Origin: Nitrospira sp.
Lineage (GTDB): Bacteria; Nitrospirota; Nitrospiria; Nitrospirales; Nitrospiraceae
DNA length: 64,000 nucleotides
Direction of reading: 5' to 3'
Assembly: GCA_016873515.1 (NCBI GenBank)
Contig: VGXB01000002.1
Span: 1-64,000, forward strand
This document shows positions 52,339 to 62,181 of the stretch, one piece after another; within the stretch, counting starts at the first letter, position 1, and each line of letters opens with the position of its first letter. Under the pieces are notes generated by a model. That model ran no database searches, was not told where the DNA came from, and saw nothing but the letters and a program-made list of their open reading frames with translations. The position numbers and the translations under genes are program-made.

Positions 52339-53567
52339 AATCGGTGGCCTTGATCGTCCAGAAATACGGTGGTACGTCCGTCGGATCAATCGAGAGGATT
52401 CACCGGGTCGCGGACCAGGTGTCGCGGACGCTACGGGAAGGGTATCAGACCGTTGTGGTGCTGTCCGCGATGAGTGGCGAAACGGACCGTCTGATCAAGT
52501 TGGCCCAACAAGCTACACCGACTCCAGACGAACGGGAAATGGATGTGCTGCTCTCCACCGGTGAGCGAGTCACCATCGCGCTACTGGCCATGGAGCTCCG
52601 TGGGCGAGGGATCAATGCGCGGTCGTATACGGGTCGGCAAGTCGGCATCATGACCGACAGTGCTCATACCAACGCGCGCATCGCGCGGGTTACGGCCGAT
52701 CGAATTCGCGAGGCGCTGGAGGAAGGGATTGTTCCCGTCGTGGCGGGCTTTCAAGGTATCAACGAGCAGTCCGACGTGACAACCTTGGGGCGCGGTGGGT
52801 CTGACTTGTCCGCTGTGGCGCTGGCCGCGGCGTTGAAGGCTGATCGGTGCATCATCTACACCGACGTCGATGGCGTCTACACGGCAGACCCGAACATCGT
52901 GCCGACGGCGACACGCATTGAGAAGATCTCCTACGAAGAGATGCTTGAAATGGCCAGCCTGGGCGCCAAAGTCCTCCAGGCTAGGTCGGTGGAGTTCGCT
53001 GCCAAATTCAAGGTGCCGGTGGAGGTGAACTCGAGCTTCAAAGAAGGAAAGGGAACCCTCGTGACGAAAGAAGATACGGATATGGAAGCAGCGGCAGTGG
53101 CCGGAGTCACTGGAGACCGCAATCAGGCGAAGATCACGATCGTCGGTGTGCCGGACAAACCGGGAGTCGCCGCGCGGATTTTCGGCACCGTGGCGGAAGC
53201 CCATATCAATGTGGACATGATCATTCAGAATATCAGCCAGACCGCCGCGACGGATCTCTCCTTCACAGTTCATAAAGCCGACTTAAAAAAAGCCGTGCCG
53301 ATTATCCAAGCCGTGGCCAAGGACATCGAGGCCAAGTCGGTGGCCGTGACCGAAGCGATCGCCAAAGTCTCTCTCATCGGGGTTGGGATGCGGTCCCATT
53401 CGGGTGTGGCAGCAAAGATGTTCGAAGTGCTCGCGCGGGAAGGCATCAACATCATGATGATCAGCACCTCTGAGATCAAAATTTCCTGCGTGATCGACGA
53501 AAAATATCTTGAGTTAGCCATGCGATCGCTGCATTCAGCAGTTGGACTCGATCAAATACAGTCTTGA
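52335..53567 (+). CDS. lysC: Aspartate kinase
   Basis: [46 protein letters not shown]; two C-terminal ACT repeats. Confidence 0.97.
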   Translation: MKSVALIVQKYGGTSVGSIERIHRVADQVSRTLREGYQTVVVLSAMSGETDRLIKLAQQATPTPDEREMDVLLSTGERVTIALLAMELRGRGINARSYTGRQVGIMTDSAHTNARIARVTADRIREALEEGIVPVVAGFQGINEQSDVTTLGRGGSDLSAVALAAALKADRCIIYTDVDGVYTADPNIVPTATRIEKISYEEMLEMASLGAKVLQARSVEFAAKFKVPVEVNSSFKEGKGTLVTKEDTDMEAAAVAGVTGDRNQAKITIVGVPDKPGVAARIFGTVAEAHINVDMIIQNISQTAATDLSFTVHKADLKKAVPIIQAVAKDIEAKSVAVTEAIAKVSLIGVGMRSHSGVAAKMFEVLAREGINIMMISTSEIKISCVIDEKYLELAMRSLHSAVGLDQIQS

Positions 53568-53655
53568 TACGTCTGGGCCGTGGTTAGTCATTTCGGTTTG
53601 CCCAGGACCTTGACATCTCGACATCCGAGCCTCGCGCCTGGTACCCTTTCGTCCT

Positions 53656-55305
53656 ATGGCTCGAAAATCCAAGCCCACTCAGTTGTCCCGCACTACACGC
53701 GAACGGCGTAGTTCTTCTGAATCGCTATTGCTTACCGACGGGCTTCCGGTGCTGGAAATCTATGACACGACGCTCCGCGACGGCGCGCAGGCGGAAGATG
53801 TTAGTTTTTCGGCAGAGGACAAGGTCCGCATCGCACAAAAGCTGGACGAACTCGGTGTCCATTTCATCGAGGGCGGGTGGCCCGGCGCCAATCCAAAGGA
53901 CATCGAATTCTTCCGGATGATCAAAACGGTTCCTCTGAAGCACGCGACCGTCATTGCCTTTGGTTCGACGAGAAAGGCAAGCCATTTCGTGCGCGAGGAT
54001 CCCAATCTTCAAGCCTTGCTCGCTGCGGAAACCAAGACGATTACGCTCTTTGGGAAAACCTGGTCTTTGCACGTCACTGACGCCCTCGGCATCTCTCTGA
54101 CTAAGAATCTCGAATTGATCGGTGATTCTGTCGCGTACCTTCGAAGCAAGGGACGCCGGGTGTTCTATGATGCCGAGCATTTTTTCGACGGATACAAGAC
54201 GAATCCAGAATACGCGCTCAACAGCATTAGAAAAGCGGTGGAAGCGGGTGCCGACCGGGTGATTCTCTGCGACACCAATGGTGGGACCATGCCCTGGGAA
54301 ATTAGGGAGATCTGCGAGGTTGTCCGCCAAGAATGTGCTGTGCCGTTGGGCATCCATGCGCACAACGATTGCGACATGGCGGTGGCGAACTCGCTGGTGG
54401 CGATCGAAACGGGGATTGTGCAGGTGCAAGGGACGATCAATGGCATCGGGGAGCGGTGCGGGAATGCGAATCTCTGTTCGATCGTGCCTAATTTGGAATT
54501 GAAGATGAAGCGGCCGGCACTAACGGACCGGCTCAGCCGTCTCAAGGAAGTCTCGGGGTTTGTCACGGAGATCGCTAATCTGATGCCCAACAAGCACCAG
54601 CCCTACGTCGGCGATTCGGCCTTCGCCCACAAAGGCGGGGTCCATATCCATGCCGTGCTCAAGAATTCGGCGACCTACGAACATATTAATCCAACTCAAG
54701 TGGGTAATCGGCAACGTGTGTTGGTCTCGGACTATGCCGGCCGCAGTGGCCTCTTGGACAAGATCGAAGCCTTCGGCATCAAGCTGTCGAAGGATCACTC
54801 CAAAGTTCAGGAGCTGGTGAACACACTCAAAGAACGGGAAAGTCAGGGATATCAGTTCGAGGGAGCGGAAGGTTCGTTTGAGCTGCTTATGCGGAAAGCC
54901 ATGGGGAGCCACAAGTCCTCGTTCCAGCTGTTGGGATTTCGGGTCATTGTCGAAAAGAAACAGGATGACGGCGCGCCGCTATCAGAAGCGACCGTGATGA
55001 TCAAGGTCGGCGATGTAATTGAACATACGGCGGCCGTTGGGGCAGGGCCGGTTAGTGCGTTGGATCATGCTCTGCGCAAATCCCTGGAAAAATTTTACCC
55101 GCAACTCATGGAAGTGAAATTGCTCGACTACAAGGTGCGAGTCTTGGCGGCAAATCAAGGTACAGGATCAAAAGTTCGAGTCTTGATCGAATCAGGCGAT
55201 CACAAAGATAAGTGGGGAACGGTGGGGGTTTCGGAGAACATTATCGAAGCAACATGGCAGGCCTTGGGCGACAGCATCGAATATAAGCTTTTGGCAAAAG
55301 AGTGA
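53656..55305 (+). CDS. cimA: (R)-citramalate synthase
   Basis: IYDTTLRDGAQAEDVSFSAEDKVRIAQKLDELGVHFIEGGWPGANPKD; GIHAHNDCDMAVANSL; HKGGVHIHAVLKN. Confidence 0.95.
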   Translation: MARKSKPTQLSRTTRERRSSSESLLLTDGLPVLEIYDTTLRDGAQAEDVSFSAEDKVRIAQKLDELGVHFIEGGWPGANPKDIEFFRMIKTVPLKHATVIAFGSTRKASHFVREDPNLQALLAAETKTITLFGKTWSLHVTDALGISLTKNLELIGDSVAYLRSKGRRVFYDAEHFFDGYKTNPEYALNSIRKAVEAGADRVILCDTNGGTMPWEIREICEVVRQECAVPLGIHAHNDCDMAVANSLVAIETGIVQVQGTINGIGERCGNANLCSIVPNLELKMKRPALTDRLSRLKEVSGFVTEIANLMPNKHQPYVGDSAFAHKGGVHIHAVLKNSATYEHINPTQVGNRQRVLVSDYAGRSGLLDKIEAFGIKLSKDHSKVQELVNTLKERESQGYQFEGAEGSFELLMRKAMGSHKSSFQLLGFRVIVEKKQDDGAPLSEATVMIKVGDVIEHTAAVGAGPVSALDHALRKSLEKFYPQLMEVKLLDYKVRVLAANQGTGSKVRVLIESGDHKDKWGTVGVSENIIEATWQALGDSIEYKLLAKE

Positions 55306-55336
55306 CCCCCAGAAGAAGGGTATCACCAAATTATTC

Positions 55337-55365
55337 TTGACATGATTCATAACTGTATGTAATAT
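55337..55365 (+). promoter_or_regulatory. Sigma70-like promoter upstream of ihfA
   Basis: TTGACA - 17 nt - TAATAT. Confidence 0.65.
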
Positions 55366-55442
55366 AAGATAAACTATCCGTATGAAGGTTGGGGATTTCG
55401 CAACAGGCCATAGAGATAGCAGTGGGCGCTTAAGGGGGATGT

Positions 55443-55718
55443 ATGAGGAAGGCTGATATTGCGAACGAAATTTTCAACCAGGTCGGCATCTCGAAAAATG
55501 AGGCGGCTGACATTGTTGAACTGGTGTTGAACATGTTGAAGTCCGTGTTGCACAAGGGGGAGTCGGTCAAGATTGCAGGATTCGGCAATTTTGTCGTCCG
55601 TAGCAAGGGGGCCCGCAAGGGCCGAAATCCTCGGACGGGAGAAGAGATTGGTATTACGCCCCGTCGTGTCGTGACGTTCCGTCCAAGCCAAGTGTTCAAG
55701 AAGTACGTCAATTCGTAG
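55443..55718 (+). CDS. ihfA: Integration host factor alpha / HU-family DNA-binding protein
   Basis: MRKADIANEIFNQVGISKNEAADIVELVLNMLKSVLHKGESVKIAGFGNFVVRSKGARKGRNPRTGEEIGI. Confidence 0.92.
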   Translation: MRKADIANEIFNQVGISKNEAADIVELVLNMLKSVLHKGESVKIAGFGNFVVRSKGARKGRNPRTGEEIGITPRRVVTFRPSQVFKKYVNS

Positions 55719-55794
55719 CAGGATGCTGAATACAACCACCCGCTTCCTCCTCGCATCCCTCACTAGTATTGTGAAACGTGACTGAGGGCCGGTC

Positions 55795-56145
55795 ATGGGA
55801 ACTGAGCCCAGACTGGGAAGCAAAATCTTCTATAAAATTGGGGAAGTGAGCCGGATGACCAAACTGCCGGCCTATGTGCTGCGGTTCTGGGAATCCGAAT
55901 TCAGTTTTCTCAAGCCGAAGAAAAGCAGAGGGAATCAGCGGTTGTACGTGCAGCGTGACATCGAAATCGTGCTAGAAATTAAGCGCATGCTCTATGCGGA
56001 AGGGCATACATTGGAAGGCGTGAAGCGATATTGGGCCAGGCGTGGGCGAGCTGCATCCCGGCCGTTACCGCTGAAGGAGATGGCAAAAAAACTCAGGGGC
56101 GATTTGCAAGCCATTGTGAAAATCATCGAGTCGCATGCACGGTAG
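55795..56145 (+). CDS. MerR-family transcriptional regulator
   Basis: FYKIGEVSRMTKLPAYVLRFWESEFSFLKPKKSRGNQRLYVQRDIEIVLEIKRMLYAEGHTLEGVKRYW. Confidence 0.92.
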   Translation: MGTEPRLGSKIFYKIGEVSRMTKLPAYVLRFWESEFSFLKPKKSRGNQRLYVQRDIEIVLEIKRMLYAEGHTLEGVKRYWARRGRAASRPLPLKEMAKKLRGDLQAIVKIIESHAR

Positions 56146-56224
56146 GGTACAAAGAACCTTCCCATTGCCTTTCCATCGTGCCGCAAGGGACAATAGCACC
56201 GAAATTGATAGAGGGAAGACATGT

Positions 56225-56301
56225 CGGGGCGTAGCGCAGCCTGGTAGCGTACTCGCTTGGGGTGCGAGTGGTCGTGGGTTCAAATCCCGCCGCCCCGACC
56301 A
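56225..56301 (+). tRNA. tRNA-Pro (anticodon GGG), CCA encoded
   Basis: CGGGGCG acceptor pairs with CGCCCCG; anticodon stem CTCGC-TTGGGGT-GCGAG; T arm GTGGGTTCAAATCCCGC; 3' ACCA. Confidence 0.95.
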
Positions 56302-56386
56302 ACTATAAGAAGTGCTGAGTATTTTGTGCTGAGACCGACGAGCAGATTTGGCGCTCGGTGATCAGTCCCGTGCTATGAGAAGGAGG

Positions 56387-56409
56387 AGCTGCACCAGGCA
56401 GCTTTTTTT
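56387..56409 (+). terminator. Terminator-like hairpin with T7 tract between the SD and ATG of surE
   Basis: AAGGAGG-AGCTGC-accag-GCAGCT-TTTTTT-ATG. Confidence 0.65.
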
Positions 56410-57180
56410 ATGCCGCCCGGACGCGTCCGAATCCTCGTCACCAATGACGACGGTATCCAGTCTGCCGGTCTGGCGGTCTTGGCATCCGCGCTTTCAAAAC
56501 TCGGTGACGTGTGGGTGGTCGCGCCGGATCGTGAGCGCACAGCGGTCGCACATGCGGTGACACTCCATAAGCCGCTGCGGGTTCATCATGCGGGGAGGCG
56601 CACCTATTCCGTCAATGGCACACCGGTAGATTGCGTCAACTTAGCGCTGTTCAAAATCATGCCCCAGCGCCCACATCTGCTCGTGTCCGGCATCAACAAG
56701 GGAGTGAATCTGGGTGACGATGTGCTGTATTCGGGTACGGTGTCGGCGGCGGTGGAAGGGACGATACTCGGCGTGCCGTCGATGGCTGTCTCCCAGGAAG
56801 GTCGGGAGCGGTTTCGCTTCGCCGTCGGCGCGCATTATGCCGTCCGGGTTGCGCGGCTCATTCTTGAACAAGGCTTGCCGGAAGAGACGCTGCTCAATCT
56901 CAATATCCCGAATCAGCCGTTGGGTGCGACGAGCGGCGTGCATGTGACCTGTCTGAGCCGTCGGCGATTCGACAATCCGATCGTCGGGAAAGTGGACCCT
57001 CATGGGCGCAACTACTATTGGATCGCTGGGACCCGCATTTCCTGGAGCCGCAGTAAAGATGCGGACCATGAGGCTATTGCTGGTGGTGCTGTGTCGCTGA
57101 CTCCCATCAGACTCGACAGTACGCATTACGAAGCATTAGATCGATTTAGAGCGTGGGAATCCTTGCTGCGCGCGAGATGA
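56410..57180 (+). CDS. surE: 5'/3'-nucleotidase SurE
   Basis: VRILVTNDDGIQSAGLAVLASALSKLGDVWVVAPDRERTAVAHAVTLHKPLRV; SGINKGVNLGDDVLYSGTVSAAVEG. Confidence 0.97.
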   Translation: MPPGRVRILVTNDDGIQSAGLAVLASALSKLGDVWVVAPDRERTAVAHAVTLHKPLRVHHAGRRTYSVNGTPVDCVNLALFKIMPQRPHLLVSGINKGVNLGDDVLYSGTVSAAVEGTILGVPSMAVSQEGRERFRFAVGAHYAVRVARLILEQGLPEETLLNLNIPNQPLGATSGVHVTCLSRRRFDNPIVGKVDPHGRNYYWIAGTRISWSRSKDADHEAIAGGAVSLTPIRLDSTHYEALDRFRAWESLLRAR

Positions 57181-57224
57181 GGCGCGGGCGGCTATTGGCC
57201 GCCGAGCCCGACGAAGGATTGGCG

Positions 57225-57872
57225 ATGAGCATGACCAACAGTGTGATCGAATGGATCATCACCGAGCTGAGCAAGTTCGTGATCAGCACGATCTCCTTAA
57301 TGGGCTACAGCGGAATTCTGCTGACGATGGCAATCGAAAGCGCCTGTATTCCGTTGCCGAGCGAGATCATTATGCCGTTTTCTGGCTATCTGGTGACGAC
57401 CGGACAGTTTACGATGCTGGGGGTCACGTTGGCGGGGGCCGTGGGCAACGTGCTTGGATCGATCGTCGCGTACTATGCGGGTGTGTGGGGCGGCCGCCCC
57501 TTCGTAGAGCGGTACGGGCGATATTTTCTCGTCTCTCATCATGATCTCAATGTCGCTGATCGGTGGTTCGCGAAGTATGGAGAAGCCGCCGTCTTTTTTG
57601 GCCGGCTGTTGCCGGTCGTACGGACGTTTATTTCGTTACCGGCGGGGATCGCGAGAATGAACTTTTCCCGATTCGTGATTTTTACCTTTGTCGGAGCCCT
57701 GCCCTGGTGTTATCTGCTAGCGTACATCGGTGTCCGCATGGGTGAAGAGTGGGACACTTTGCAGGGCTACTTCCATCAGTTCGATGTCGTCATCGGAATC
57801 GTGCTCGCGTTGGCCGTGGGCTACTTCCTCTGGTCTCACTGGTCGAGGCGGAGCGTCAATTCTCGATCGTAA
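57225..57872 (+). CDS. DedA family (SNARE-associated) membrane protein
   Basis: MAIESACIPLPSEIIMPFSGYLV...GRLLPVVRTFISLPAGIARMNFSRFVIFTFVGALPW. Confidence 0.92.
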   Translation: MSMTNSVIEWIITELSKFVISTISLMGYSGILLTMAIESACIPLPSEIIMPFSGYLVTTGQFTMLGVTLAGAVGNVLGSIVAYYAGVWGGRPFVERYGRYFLVSHHDLNVADRWFAKYGEAAVFFGRLLPVVRTFISLPAGIARMNFSRFVIFTFVGALPWCYLLAYIGVRMGEEWDTLQGYFHQFDVVIGIVLALAVGYFLWSHWSRRSVNSRS

Positions 57873-57876
57873 TCCC

Positions 57877-59310
57877 ATGCTCGAGCTCTTCAATACCCTC
57901 ACCGGTACGCGAGAACCCTTCGAGCCAATCGAGCCGAAGAAAGTTCGCATGTACGTGTGTGGGGTGACGGTCTACGACTATTGCCACATCGGCCATGCGC
58001 GCAGCGCCCTAGTGTTCGATGTGCTCCGCCGATACCTGGAATATAGCGGTTATCACGTGACCTTCGTGAAGAATTTCACCGATGTGGACGATAAAATCAT
58101 CAAGCGGGCCAATGAACAGGGTGTCTCTTGCGAGGCGATCACCGGCAAGTTTATCGATGCCTATCATGAAGATATGAGAAAACTGGGGATCGGGCGCGCA
58201 ACGGAAGAGCCGAGAGCCACGGCGCATATGACGGAGATCGTCAACTTGACAGAAGCTCTCATCACGAAAGGATTGGCCTACGCGATCGACGGCGATGTGT
58301 ATTTTCAGGTTGAGCAATATCCAGCGTACGGCCGCCTCTCAAAGCGCAAGATGGAAGACTTGCAAGCCGGGGCGCGTGTTGACATCGATGAGCGCAAACG
58401 GCATCCGATGGATTTTGCGCTATGGAAAAGCAGTAAACCGGACGAGCCGTCCTGGTCCAGCCCGTGGGGACTCGGCCGTCCAGGCTGGCATATCGAGTGT
58501 TCGGCCATGTCGATCAAACATTTGGGCGAGACATTCGACATTCATGGAGGCGGAATGGATCTCATTTTTCCACACCATGAAAACGAAATCGCCCAATCGT
58601 GCGGCGCGACCGGCAAGGAATTCGCGCGCTATTGGGTGCACAACGGTTTCGTGCAGATAAACAAAGAGAAGATGTCCAAGTCGCTGGGGAATTTCTTCAC
58701 AATCCGCGAAATCTTTGAGAAGTCAGAGTGGTCGGAGGAAGTCACAGGCGAAATTCTTCGGTACTTCCTCTTGTCTACTCACTATCATGGCCCGTTGGAT
58801 TTTTCGGATCAGGGGCTGAAAGAGTCAAAACAGGCGTTGGAGGGGTTTTATGACCTCTTCTATCGTTTAGGGGAATCCGACCTCCGTACAGTCGCTGATG
58901 AATCGTTGGGGCCCATGATTGAACGGACTATGTCGGTCTTTCAGCAGGCGATGGACAATGATCTCAATACCCCTGCGGCCATATCGGAATTGCAAAAGCT
59001 CCGCGGCGGCATCAACAAGCTAATCCAACAAGGGCTCTCAACCTCTGCGAGGAAGAGAGCTCGACAAGCATTTAAGTCTCTGGGTGCTGTGCTAGGGCTG
59101 TTCCAGGGGGATCAGTGGGAGTTCGGTGATAAGATCGCAGAATGCGACAAGCAGATCTCAGATCAGGAAGTTGAGATGAAGATTACGGAACGAGCTGCCG
59201 CCAAGAAACAGAAAGATTTCACACGTGCCGACTCGATCAGGAAAGAACTTAATGCGCTGGGGATCACAATCGAAGACAAACCCGACGGTACCAGTCGGTG
59301 GAAGCGATAG
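57877..59310 (+). CDS. cysS: Cysteinyl-tRNA synthetase
   Basis: YVCGVTVYDYCHIGHARSALVFDVLRRYLEY; GWHIECSAMS; KMSKSLGNFFTI. Confidence 0.98.
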   Translation: MLELFNTLTGTREPFEPIEPKKVRMYVCGVTVYDYCHIGHARSALVFDVLRRYLEYSGYHVTFVKNFTDVDDKIIKRANEQGVSCEAITGKFIDAYHEDMRKLGIGRATEEPRATAHMTEIVNLTEALITKGLAYAIDGDVYFQVEQYPAYGRLSKRKMEDLQAGARVDIDERKRHPMDFALWKSSKPDEPSWSSPWGLGRPGWHIECSAMSIKHLGETFDIHGGGMDLIFPHHENEIAQSCGATGKEFARYWVHNGFVQINKEKMSKSLGNFFTIREIFEKSEWSEEVTGEILRYFLLSTHYHGPLDFSDQGLKESKQALEGFYDLFYRLGESDLRTVADESLGPMIERTMSVFQQAMDNDLNTPAAISELQKLRGGINKLIQQGLSTSARKRARQAFKSLGAVLGLFQGDQWEFGDKIAECDKQISDQEVEMKITERAAAKKQKDFTRADSIRKELNALGITIEDKPDGTSRWKR

Positions 59311-60052
59311 GCCGCCAGAGATTCTGTATGGCCTGCATGCAGTCCGCGAGGCGCTCAAAGCCGGCACGCGTCCGCTTCAACGCCTGTTGGTTTTACGGAC
59401 TGATCGACAATTCGGGGATCTCGTCCAATCAGCGAAAGCGAAGCGTATCCCAGTCCATGTCGAACCGCCTGCAGCATTCGATCGGCTGGTTCCCCGAGGC
59501 AACCATCAAGGTATCGTCGCGATTGTCGCGGTCAAATCCTACAGCTCGATCGATGAGATTTTTGAACGGGCTCGGAAACGGGGCGAACCGCCGTTCGTGT
59601 TGATCCTGGACGGCGTCGAGGATCCCCACAACTTGGGTGCGGCACTGCGGACCGCCGAAGCGGCTGGAGTCCACGGGATATTCATTCCGGAGCGTCGTGC
59701 AACGGGGTTGACCTCGGTCGTGGCGAAGGTTTCAGCCGGCGCCATCGATCACATGCTGGTTGGGCGGGTCGTGAATGTGACCCATCTCATTAGAGAACTC
59801 AAGGAGCGTGGCCTGTGGATCTATGGAGTCGAGCCCTCCGCGTCACCGGTGTATACAAGCCTCGATATGACGGGGCCAACGGCTCTTGTGTTTGGGGGAG
59901 AAGGGGAGGGGATCAGGTCAGGTGTGCTGAAAGCGTGCGATGGACATATCAGCATTCCAATGAAGGGGCACGTTGGATCCTTGAACGTATCGGCAGCCGT
60001 AGCGGCTGTAGTGTTCGAAGCGGTGCGGCAGCGAGGCGACTCCAAAACCTAG
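59225..60052 (+). CDS. rlmB: 23S rRNA 2'-O-methyltransferase RlmB/TrmH family (start uncertain)
   Basis: ILYGLHAVREALKAG; LILDGVEDPHNLGAALRTAEAAGVHGIFIPERRA; LVFGGEGEGIRSGVLKACD. Confidence 0.92.
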   Translation: MPTRSGKNLMRWGSQSKTNPTVPVGGSDRPPEILYGLHAVREALKAGTRPLQRLLVLRTDRQFGDLVQSAKAKRIPVHVEPPAAFDRLVPRGNHQGIVAIVAVKSYSSIDEIFERARKRGEPPFVLILDGVEDPHNLGAALRTAEAAGVHGIFIPERRATGLTSVVAKVSAGAIDHMLVGRVVNVTHLIRELKERGLWIYGVEPSASPVYTSLDMTGPTALVFGGEGEGIRSGVLKACDGHISIPMKGHVGSLNVSAAVAAVVFEAVRQRGDSKT

Positions 60053-60327
60053 CGGATCTTGAGTACCCCACTTTGTATGACGGTCTTGAGCAGCTGCGCC
60101 ACGTTCGAGACCCGCAACTTTTTCATCATATTTGCCCGGTGGGCTTCGACTGTCTTCGCGCTGATTTTCAGCTGCTGGCCGATTTCCTTGTTTTTGAACC
60201 CGGCCCAAATCAATTCCAGTATTTCCTGCTCACGCGACGTCAGTAACTCCGGACGCTTGAGGCGTGGAGGCGGCTCAAGGCCCGCCAGGGACTTTCTGGC
60301 CGCGAGCTTTCCAGCTGATTTCTCCAT
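60049..60327 (-). CDS. LuxR-type HTH regulator (no receiver domain seen)
   Basis: LTSREQEILELIWAGFKNKEIGQQLKISAKTVEAHRANMMKKLRVSNVAQLLKTVIQSGVL. Confidence 0.88.
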   Translation of the reverse strand: MEKSAGKLAARKSLAGLEPPPRLKRPELLTSREQEILELIWAGFKNKEIGQQLKISAKTVEAHRANMMKKLRVSNVAQLLKTVIQSGVLKIR

Positions 60328-60553
60328 GATACCCGCCGCTCCTTTGCTTGGCAGGTAATTCAAGTATACTGGCAGTCGACTGCTGCGACCATCGATGCTC
60401 GGATGCCAAGGCTGCATTATAGGGGTATTCAGGGAAAGATGTAAATGGATGGCGTCGACCAGCATCAGGGACCGAAGTCATGAATCCAAACGGTTCGAGA
60501 GGCTCTAGGCCCACAAGAATGGCAGACCGATTGTTTTCCTTGAATAAGATCGC

Positions 60554-60679
60554 ATGCGTTCTATCTATCTGATCGTCGGCTTGTTCGGTGCGTTGATCGG
60601 CGCCTTTCTCGGTTGGAAGCCTGCGCTGATGACGATCATGGTGGGATCATTCCTTATCGGTCCAAGTCGTGCCATTTGA
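60554..60679 (+). CDS. Small membrane protein (41 aa), tentative
   Basis: MRSIYLIVGLFGALIGAFLGWKPALMTIMVGSFLIGPSRAI*; hydrophobic, below the ORF-track length cutoff. Confidence 0.35.
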   Translation: MRSIYLIVGLFGALIGAFLGWKPALMTIMVGSFLIGPSRAI

Positions 60680-60953
60680 TGGAGTGGGGAAAAGCGTCGC
60701 GGTCCGATCTGTCCCGATTCGTGCAGGGAACTCTCCATCGAGATTCCTGTCCGTTCTCATCCAGTCGATTGTCAACAACCGGCATGACTATCAAGTCCAG
60801 GCTGTAAACACTGAATCGGACTCCATCACCTTTTCGCTTGAAACGGCTCCATCCGGCATAACCATCGACGAGAGCAAGGGGGCTGTGTCCTGGTAGATTA
60901 CCCCGGCTCAGATTAGGATTCACAAAGTGCGGAATCTGGCCAAAGATAGTTAA
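60669..60953 (+). pseudogene. Ig-like/cadherin-like domain fragment with in-frame TAG
   Basis: YQVQAVNTESDSITFSLETAPSGITIDESKGAVSW[TAG]ITPAQIRIHKVRNLAKDS*; the homology-like pattern continues past the stop. Confidence 0.65.
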
Positions 60954-61060
60954 GGGGCCATTGCCTATCAGGATTGTGAGCACAATTTTACCCCTTTCCT
61001 GCCGACTGCTAAACCGATTAAGTCTTAGCTACGCATTTCTTTAAGAAGACCGCTTTCAGC

Positions 61061-61090
61061 TTGTCTCATCTTTTTCCAGTTTGCTAGAAT
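61061..61090 (+). promoter_or_regulatory. Possible sigma70 promoter upstream of phoH
   Basis: TTGTCT - 18 nt - TAGAAT. Confidence 0.4.
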
Positions 61091-61128
61091 AGCTGTGGTT
61101 TCATGCTGAGGAGGATCACCCCCCGCTC

Positions 61129-62181
61129 GTGCGTAAACTCAAACTCCGAGAAGGTACCAATACCGCCGTTCTGTTTGGTCATCATGACCGGCACTTGAAG
61201 TTAATCGAAGCAGAGTTGGGTGTACGGCTGTCGGCGAGAGGGGAAGAACTAACGCTGGACGGCCTCCCTGAAGCTGTTCGCCAAGCGGAACGTATCCTTC
61301 TCGAACTCGCCTCACTGACACAAGAAGGTGTCTCGCTGCATGCTGAGGATGTGACGCAGGCGCTGAACGCCTTACGCTATAGTCCCGATGCCTCCGTGAA
61401 AGACGTACTCAGCGGCCGGGCGGCGATCGTCACGAGCAAACGGTTCATCGGTCCCCAAACCCTCACGCAGAAATCCTACATTGACGCAATCGAGCAGCAC
61501 GATGTTGTCATTGCCATCGGGCCAGCCGGAACGGGCAAGACCTATCTTGCCATGGCGATGGCGGTGAGTGCGTTGATGAATAAAGAGGTGAGTCGGATCA
61601 TCTTAGCCCGGCCGGCAGTCGAGGCCGGCGAGAAGCTCGGCTTTTTGCCGGGCGACATTTACGAGAAGGTGAATCCCTACCTACGGCCGCTCTACGACGC
61701 GTTGTTCGACATGATGGATATGGAGCGGGTCAACCGCCTGATCGAACGGGGTGACATCGAAATCGCGCCGCTAGCGTTCATGCGTGGACGGACGCTAAAC
61801 GATTCATTCGTGATTCTGGACGAGGCGCAAAACGCCACGGCTGAGCAGATGAAGATGTTTTTGACTCGGCTAGGCTTTCACTCAAAAATCGTCGTGACGG
61901 GCGATATTACACAGGTAGACTTGCCGAGTGATCGGGTCTCTGGACTCATCGAAATCAAGGACATCTTGTGCGATATCGAGGGCATCACCTTCGTCTATTT
62001 CGACGAGACGGACGTGGTTCGCCATCGGCTGGTCCAGGAGATCATCAAAGCCTATGATCGTCATCAATCGAATGTCGACAGTGCCCCAAGACCAGCGGGA
62101 CGGCACGGGACTTCGTCTACCACTCACAAACCGTCCCCAGTTACGCCACCGCATCGAGACTCATCGAGCCAATCACACTAA
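61129..62181 (+). CDS. phoH: PhoH family ATPase
   Basis: VIAIGPAGTGKTYLAMAMAVSAL; RIILARPAVEAGEKLGFLPGDIYEKVNPYLRPLYDAL; VILDEAQNATAEQMKMFLTRLG. Confidence 0.97.
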   Translation: MRKLKLREGTNTAVLFGHHDRHLKLIEAELGVRLSARGEELTLDGLPEAVRQAERILLELASLTQEGVSLHAEDVTQALNALRYSPDASVKDVLSGRAAIVTSKRFIGPQTLTQKSYIDAIEQHDVVIAIGPAGTGKTYLAMAMAVSALMNKEVSRIILARPAVEAGEKLGFLPGDIYEKVNPYLRPLYDALFDMMDMERVNRLIERGDIEIAPLAFMRGRTLNDSFVILDEAQNATAEQMKMFLTRLGFHSKIVVTGDITQVDLPSDRVSGLIEIKDILCDIEGITFVYFDETDVVRHRLVQEIIKAYDRHQSNVDSAPRPAGRHGTSSTTHKPSPVTPPHRDSSSQSH

